28,084 nt of DNA, from contig CAJPVJ010000329.1 of assembly GCA_905397405.1 (NCBI GenBank), positions 1 to 28,084 on the forward strand, in the 5' to 3' direction. The first letter of the stretch is position 1; every line of letters begins with the position of its first letter. The notes beneath the pieces are model-generated. The model searched no databases and was not told where the DNA came from. It worked only from the letters and a program-made list of their open reading frames with translations. The stretch comes from Oppiella nova (Eukaryota > Arthropoda > Arachnida > Sarcoptiformes > Oppiidae). Below are positions 22,501-28,084 of the stretch, piece by piece. Made by a program: the position numbers and the translations under genes.

Positions 22501-25500
22501 TGGTTCGGGTTCCGGGTCGCGGACCGATCTACTCATCCGATCGAGTATTAAGCCGAGCGCTGAAGGGCTCGAGAAGTCGCTGATGGAAGGCTTCCACGGA
22601 AGGCCTCCGAGAAGTTACACCGAAAACGATTTGAACAAATCGGACGACAAACTGAGGCAACAACACGCGCACGACAACGACCACAAGGCCTACCATCCAT
22701 CCAATCGGCCCACCGATGACTACATGTATTTAGAGCAACGACGACAGTTTGAACAGTTGGCTGATATGGAACGACACGGATATAACCGCGGTCATAATGA
22801 CCACACGGGCGGCGGACACGCCTTATCACAGCCGCGACAACTGTTCACTAAAGAGCAGTTCGAGCGCGAACTCAGACAACCGACGGAACCGAACCGGCAT
22901 TTGCCGGAACCCGGCTTTCGGATGAAGTCCGAGGACATGGAACTACCGCCTGAGGCGCGACACCCCTTATCGGTGATGAGACCACAACAACAACACAATG
23001 AATTGGATAACGAGGCGTCGAAACTGTTTTCGCAATCCTTTCAAAAAGACAATCAAAAGCCGAACTCATCGCGCGGGCAGTTCACGGCCGCCAACTTAAT
23101 CGACGCCATTATCACCCATCAGATCAACTCATCCACGGAGTCACCGAACGGTAAAAACAACGGAAACGCTGTGAACAACAACACGCCTGTGAGCGAAGCG
23201 CCGCCAACTAGTGGTAGTGGTGTCGTCGACTCGTTGTTTGCGAGGTATAGGAGTGCAGGCAATGCCGACAAACACCTCTCCGCTCAATATCCGAATCGCG
23301 AGGAAGTGGTGACTATAGCCGACAGTCCGGACCCCGAAAGACCCGAGAAGTCGTATCATATAAACGAGAAGTTAGTGCCCGGAGTCCACGTGACCGCTGC
23401 GTCTGACTACTCCTCGAAAGGCATTACATTAGGCGAACACATCGACACAATTATCTCCAAGAACTATACGAACGACGGCCGAACTCTTCCCAATCCTATG
23501 CTTCACATCGACCCCAGAAGTAGTCCCACAGTGTATGGAATGCCTTCAATCAACATCGAGGGACCCCGGAGTTCAATACTGCCAATAGTGTCCACATCAT
23601 CGCCAGTGCTCGAGGGAATCGCCGCGACAGCCGTGTCTAACGCGTCGTCCGACTCGAGCGGTGCTGTCAATCACTCGCCGCCGCATTCGAGTTGGAAATT
23701 GAGGAAAGCCTTACAACAGGACAAAGACGCCAAAGAGTCGGACGAACGACAGATCATACGTATCGTGCAAAACGTGTCGCCCAAACAACGGAAACGCTGT
23801 GAACAACAACACGCCTGTGAGCGAAGCGCCGCCAACTAGTGGTAGTGGTGTCGTCGACTCGTTGTTTGCGAGGTATAGGAGTGCAGGCAATGCCGACAAA
23901 CACCTCTCCGCCCAATATCCGAATCGCGAGGAAGTGGTGACTATAGCCGACAGTCCGGACCCCGAAAGACCTGAGAAGTCGTATCATATAAACGAGAAGT
24001 TAGTGCCCGGAGTCCACGTGACCGCTGCGTCCGACTACTCCTCGAAAGGCATTACATTAGGCGAACACATCGACACAATTATCTCCAAGAACTATACGAA
24101 TGACGGCCGAACTCTTCCCAATCCTATGCTTCACATCGACCCCAGAAGTAGTCCCACAGTTTATGGAATGCCTTCAATCAACATCGAGGGACCCCGGAGT
24201 TCAATACTGCCAATAGTGTCCACATCATCGCCAGTGCTCGAGGGAATCGCTGCGACAGCCGTGTCTAACGCGTCGTCCGACTCAAGCGGTGCTGTCAATC
24301 ACTCGCCGCCGCATTCGAGTTGGAAATTGAGGAAAGCCTTACAACAGGACAAAGACGCCAAAGAGTCGGACGAACGACAGATCATACGTATCGTGCAAAA
24401 CGTGTCGCCCAAAGAGAAATCGGTGTATCCGTCGCACTCACCCATCAAATCAATCTCTCCAGCGCTGAGTCACTACAACGTGGAGCCCATCTCCCCGCCC
24501 ACCCACTCCTCCACGGATAGCAGTCCACAGTTGCCCACGACGTTCAGTCCGATGCAGACCACGTGGACGCCCACCACTGGCATCCAAACGAATGCGTTCA
24601 CGAGTCGTCACTTCTATAGCGCCGACAGCTCTAACGCATCCCATTCGACGAATCTCTCGAAATCGGTGCACCCAATGGTGTCCGCAACCAATCAAATCAC
24701 ATCAAACGCCGGTCGACCGAATCAGTCGCCGATCGGTTTGTCGCCATTGGATTACGTGAAGAATAGGATCGTCGAAGTGATGCGAACTACCGGTGAAGAG
24801 CCCGGCGATGACACCAATAAGAGAGTGAATGAGTTTCCGCCGCAAACGGACCGCAAGTCCAAAGACGAGACTGACTTTAAATTGTCTAACGATTCCAATA
24901 GTGCTGATAGAGTGGTGTCAATAGACTCGACGAACAATACTACAAACGAAAGTGTCCGTCAAAGCCGTGAAAAATCTAAATCTCCGGCAATGGCCGACAA
25001 TTCAATACCGGTTCCAATCGCTCAGTCAGTGCCAGAGCCGCCCACGTCTTCGTCGTCGAGCGCCCAGAATGTTGTCGTCAATGACAGCGAAGTATCCGAT
25101 GAAACGCCGGCAAAGCGTATGAAATTAAGTGCCGAACACGAGTCGACTGAATGCGATAAAGTCGAGACCACGTCCTCCTCCTCGAGGGTCGAGAATATGA
25201 TTACATCCGAAAGCAACGAGTGCTCCGACGACAGGGAACCGACCGTTGACTCCGAGACGACAATCAGTCAGAGTTCGACACAAGAAGTGATTAAACCAAC
25301 GGAGAGCGAGACTACTGACAGTGCGTCCAAAGTGTCGACAGAAAGTGTGGACATAAAGTCGTCCACAAGTGAACAGCTGTCCAACTGTGAGGTCAGTTCC
25401 GCGCGAAGCGACGATATGTGCGGTAAACCCGATCCGAAGCACATATACCCCGACAGTCCTAACTCTCCGGGAGAAATGGTTATCGACGAGTCGGACGACC

Positions 25501-26181
25501 ACAACCTGTGCTCCTCATCGCCGGCCAACGACAAGACCGACGGCGAGAGTCCGCCCACTTCTAGCACCCAATCGGCGCAACAGAGTCTCATATCGACGAC
25601 AGACGCGAAGAGCGATTCGTCGACCTCTGCGCTCAACGCGTCGTCCATCTGCTCGACGAGCGCCTCAAACGACGCCCAGAATCAGAACGAGTCGGTCTCG
25701 TCGTCGGTCATCGAGGCTAAAAGCGCTTCCGTGGAAGCGAGCACTCCTTCCGGCGCTGATAGCGAGTCGTCGTTATCAGTGAAGCCCAAATCGGCGGCGC
25801 CTCCAGCGGTGTCCACGCATTCAGAGACATACAACGCCGTCAACGCAGCCAATAGTGTGACGAGTTCTGCGCTCTCGAGCGTCGAATCCAACTCCAGTTC
25901 CGGCGACTCGAGCAACAAAGGGTCGGCCAACACATCGGGAGGTATGTTGTCTTACCGTAGTGTACAGTAAACTGCTTTTTGTAGTCATAATGCGCTAAAC
26001 AATTGTCAAACCATTTGCAGTCTCGTCTTCAATCGGCGCGAGTGTGGAAGCGCTGACCCAAAGCGGCGGCCTTTCGAGTACAAGCATCCAGTCGTCGGCC
26101 ATCAGTGCCAGTGGGACGCCGTCGAGCACTACGACCAGCGTATCGGCGCCACAATACGAGCCCCTTTCGGACGATGAATAA
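16588..26181 (+). CDS. Nuclear receptor corepressor (NCoR/SMRTER family), 8 exons plus a disrupting internal duplication
   Basis: This scaffold links unliganded nuclear receptors to HDAC3, TBL1 and GPS2 in the nucleus. Exons: 16588-16863, 16942-17634, 17794-17970, 18035-18148, 18218-18274, 18342-22160, 22232 onward, and 26021-26181. Exon 7 holds a 628-bp tandem duplication: unspliced, it stops at 23839 (about 2,247 aa); with a possible intron 23245-23872 it runs to 25941 and exon 8, ending APQYEPLSDDE like NCoR proteins (about 2,792 aa; human NCoR1 2,440). Domains: RRRPSLL (N-terminal), coiled coil about 345-385, PLYNQPSDSPVYHENK (440), SANT1 about 606-655 (LNIWTDQEKEIF, YYYLSKKGENYK; deacetylase activation), a Cys-rich segment about 797-905, SANT2 about 925-975, GSITQGTP and GSITLGTP repeats, and CoRNR-type motifs LIDAIITHQI (about 2000) and GEHIDTIISKNY. 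The first ATG after an in-frame stop was taken as start; a noncoding 5' exon is possible. Confidence 0.9.
19416..19750 (+). other. Cys-rich putative zinc-binding segment between the SANT domains of NCoR
   Basis: The segment encodes CCLCNAK, then VCLMCHFASV, NCPLPSCKTPRR, and finally ACPRCVMRVSRR. These CxxC and CPLPSC pairs could hold two or more zinc ions. It sits in the linker between SANT1 and SANT2, where vertebrate NCoR1, as I recall it, has a charged, non-cysteine linker. I recall a similar segment in arthropod SMRTER proteins but cannot check. Confidence 0.6.
23155..23785 (+). repeat. 628-bp tandem duplication in NCoR, copy 1
   Basis: Copy 1 begins at AAACAACGG and ends at CGCCCAAA, where it shares three A (23783-23785) with the start of copy 2. 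It codes in the normal NCoR frame and includes the GEHIDTIISKNY motif. The unit is 628 bp, not a multiple of three, so reading into copy 2 is out of frame and stops at TAG 23837-23839. Confidence 0.97.
23783..24413 (+). repeat. 628-bp tandem duplication in NCoR, copy 2
   Basis: Copy 2 matches copy 1 base for base at an offset of 628 except for seven substitutions (23912, 23972, 24032, 24101, 24161, 24251, 24284). It is in frame with the downstream C-terminal coding sequence. After CGCCCAAA it continues into the unique sequence coding EKSVYPSHSP. Confidence 0.97.
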
Positions 26182-26795
26182 TAGCCTCTATTTATTCGCA
26201 ATGAAAATCATTGAAAATAACATTTATATTAAATTTATATATATTTCGACAAATGCTGTGATATTTCGATTAAGTGACGATTATATCGACAAATTATTTT
26301 GCGGTTTAATTTCTCGACGTTTCGATTCACTGCCGATCAGTTCAATAGACGCTACGCTCACACATCATATGAAAAGCGGATGAAAAACAAAGCAAAAGAT
26401 TTATTTACATCTCTCTCTGCCCTCCCATTGAATGAACCATTTTCTTACAGTGCCTTTCAATGGCAAACACCACCACATCGTCTAACAAATGAAACAAATT
26501 TGAAATTATCATTTCAAAGATCTCCTATAAGAATGTAAATTGAATTCAAATTTCACTTATTGTTAGTTTTTATTTTAAGCAAAAAATATTGAGAAAACAT
26601 TATAAATTTTGTTTCGAACGGTGCAATCGGTTAACTCTTATCAAGGTTTTGGATCTATTAATTGATAAATCGCTCACAAATGTGTACTTTTCTTGTGTTT
26701 TATGTAAATAATAATAATAATTAAACAAATTATAAAAAATTATTCCGTGTTTTTAATTAATTCATTATAAAATACTTCGTAAGAAACAATGGGTT
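26182..26795. other. Convergent spacer: 3' UTRs of NCoR and CCT6
   Basis: This AT-rich region separates the two stop codons, which face each other. No convincing gene is present. ATTAAA at 26720-26725 (+) is a weak poly(A) candidate for NCoR. The complement of TTTAAT at 26752-26757 gives a minus-strand ATTAAA about 40 nt past the CCT6 stop. The two transcripts may overlap at their ends. Confidence 0.5.
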
Positions 26796-28084
26796 TTAGA
26801 TTTTGTCGCCTTTTAGTGACGTGAGTCCGGCTCTCATGATCTCATCGACTAATAACAGATTGCAGGCGATTGTCGTACTGTTCGGTGAAATAAAGCGCTC
26901 ATTAATGGGAGGTTTTCATTGAAATTTTCAATTTCATCGACACTTACCACGAGTTGATGAGTTGACGCTTCACTTTAAAGTTGTCGAGAATTCCCAAATC
27001 CAATGGATTGATGGCCTCTCCGGTGTTGAGGTCGACACCGACCGGCTGTTTGGAAGCGTTGTATTCTTGCAATAACTTAATGATGACGTCCTGCTGGTCG
27101 AAGCCGGCATTGAATGCCAGCGTTTTCGGTATAATAAGTAGCGCGTCGGCGAACGCCTGGACGCCTAACTGTGCCTTTCCTTTCACCTCCTTTTTGTAGT
27201 CAACGAGCGCCGAATAGAGGGCCACCTCGAAAGCGCCGGCCCCGGGGACCACACTCTGGTCGTCGATGGCATTCTTGATGGCTCGCAGGCCGTCGTGAAT
27301 GGCATCCTTGGCCTGAACTATGGAGTACTTGTTCGGCCCTTTGATCAGAATCGTGACCGACAGCGGGTTCTTGAGGTCCTCGACGAACGTATACCTCTCC
27401 TCTCCCAGCGTGTGCTCATACACCTGACCGGCCCATCCCAGGCACTCCTCGGTCAGCTCGTCCAACGAGTTCATGGGAAAGCCTCCGCAGGCGAGCGTCA
27501 GGCGCTCCATATTGCGCCGCTTCGCCCGCCGGAGCGCCACAATGCCGGCGCGCGACAGGAGGTCCAGTGAGATGGGATCGACTCCCTGTTGGTTTATCAC
27601 CACAAAGTTCTTCTCCTTGTCGTCTCCGCACACTTTGTTCTTCAACGCGATTATTCTGTGGACTCTGTCGTCGATGAACTTCCTCTCGGCGTCGATCAGG
27701 CGTTCCCTCTCTTCGGCCGTCTTGTAGAAGAAGCCCGAGTGGACTGTCCTGTCGTGTCGTATGGAAAGGCATGTTATTCTCAATAAACTCATTAAACACT
27801 TAATGTTCAATCAATCCGTACGTCTTCTCGTATTCGAGGGACACATTACAGCACAGTATGTATGCGTTGCTCACGTGTCTCTTCATGTCCGGGTGTCGGG
27901 CGCCGTGATCTAAGACCAGTCCCTTCACGAGACTCGTGTCCTCAATGGACTTGTGCTGCATCTCTTGGATCTCAACCATAAACAGGTCGATCGGTTTGCC
28001 CTCTTGTCTGATGGCGAGTAAGGCGTCCACACAAATGGTCGCCAAATGATCGGCCAATTTGTGGTGAACTTTGGTTCGCAACGA
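26796..28084 (-). CDS. CCT6: T-complex protein 1 subunit zeta (CCT6), 5'-partial, 3 exons in window
   Basis: CCT6 is one of eight subunits of the cytosolic chaperonin TRiC/CCT, which folds actin, tubulin and other proteins in an ATP-driven double ring. Minus-strand exons are >28084-27822, 27748-26948 and 26877-26796; introns of 73 and 70 nt are GT-AG and in phase, giving 381 aa of an expected 530 or so. The N-terminal third with the GDGTT ATP motif lies beyond the right edge. Visible zeta-type stretches are [119 protein letters not shown] and [17 protein letters not shown]. The AIDD and GAGA motifs of the equatorial ATPase are intact. The gene is convergent with NCoR. Confidence 0.96.

Noticed and set aside
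1-28084. Prokaryotic system, CRISPR array, phage or viral genes
   Set aside because: All coding sequence belongs to known animal gene families with spliceosomal introns; no spaced repeats or viral proteins seen.

Overview
The window is animal nuclear DNA. Every protein-coding gene here is split by GT-AG introns, most of them 54-92 nt long, with AT-rich spacers between genes. Protein similarity, recalled from the known families, points to a bilaterian with compact introns. The SMRTER-like NCoR and the tiny introns fit an arthropod, plausibly a mite, but the sequence alone does not name the species. There is no operon, CRISPR array, prophage or other prokaryotic system.

Layout from left to right: (1) 1-2093 (+), the 3' nine-tenths of ZW10, open at the left edge. 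(2) 2423-2493 (-), a tRNA-Gly(GCC) with a T-run terminator. (3) 2817-10389 (+), a complete phosphatidylinositol 4-kinase III alpha in 18 coding exons, about 2,134 aa. (4) 10390-11762, an AT-rich convergent spacer. (5) 11763-12830 (-), complete UNC119 in 4 exons, 238 aa. (6) 13306-about 14115 (-), the B9 domain and C-terminus of an MKS1-like protein with no recognisable N-terminal exons. (7) 14121-16587, a 2.4 kb AT-rich stretch with palindromes, a dense TACAGT/ACTGTA motif and GC-rich islands. (8) 16588-26181 (+), an NCoR/SMRTER nuclear receptor corepressor. (9) 26182-26795, a convergent spacer. (10) 26796-28084 (-), the C-terminal 381 aa of chaperonin CCT zeta (CCT6), open at the right edge.

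The genes are mostly unrelated housekeeping functions: kinetochore and ER tethering, plasma-membrane PI4P synthesis, transcriptional repression and protein folding. The one thematic pair is MKS1-like and UNC119, head to tail on the minus strand and both linked to cilia.

The most unusual structure is a 628-bp direct tandem duplication inside the last large exon of the NCoR gene (copy 1 from 23155, copy 2 ending at 24413). It shifts the frame and would stop translation at 23839. The copies differ at only seven sites, all third codon positions and all silent. The only AG|GT in the unit would, if spliced between copies, remove exactly 628 nt and restore the full C-terminus. So this is either two alleles stitched together by assembly or unequal exchange, or a newly born intron. 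I found no wholly new system beyond this.
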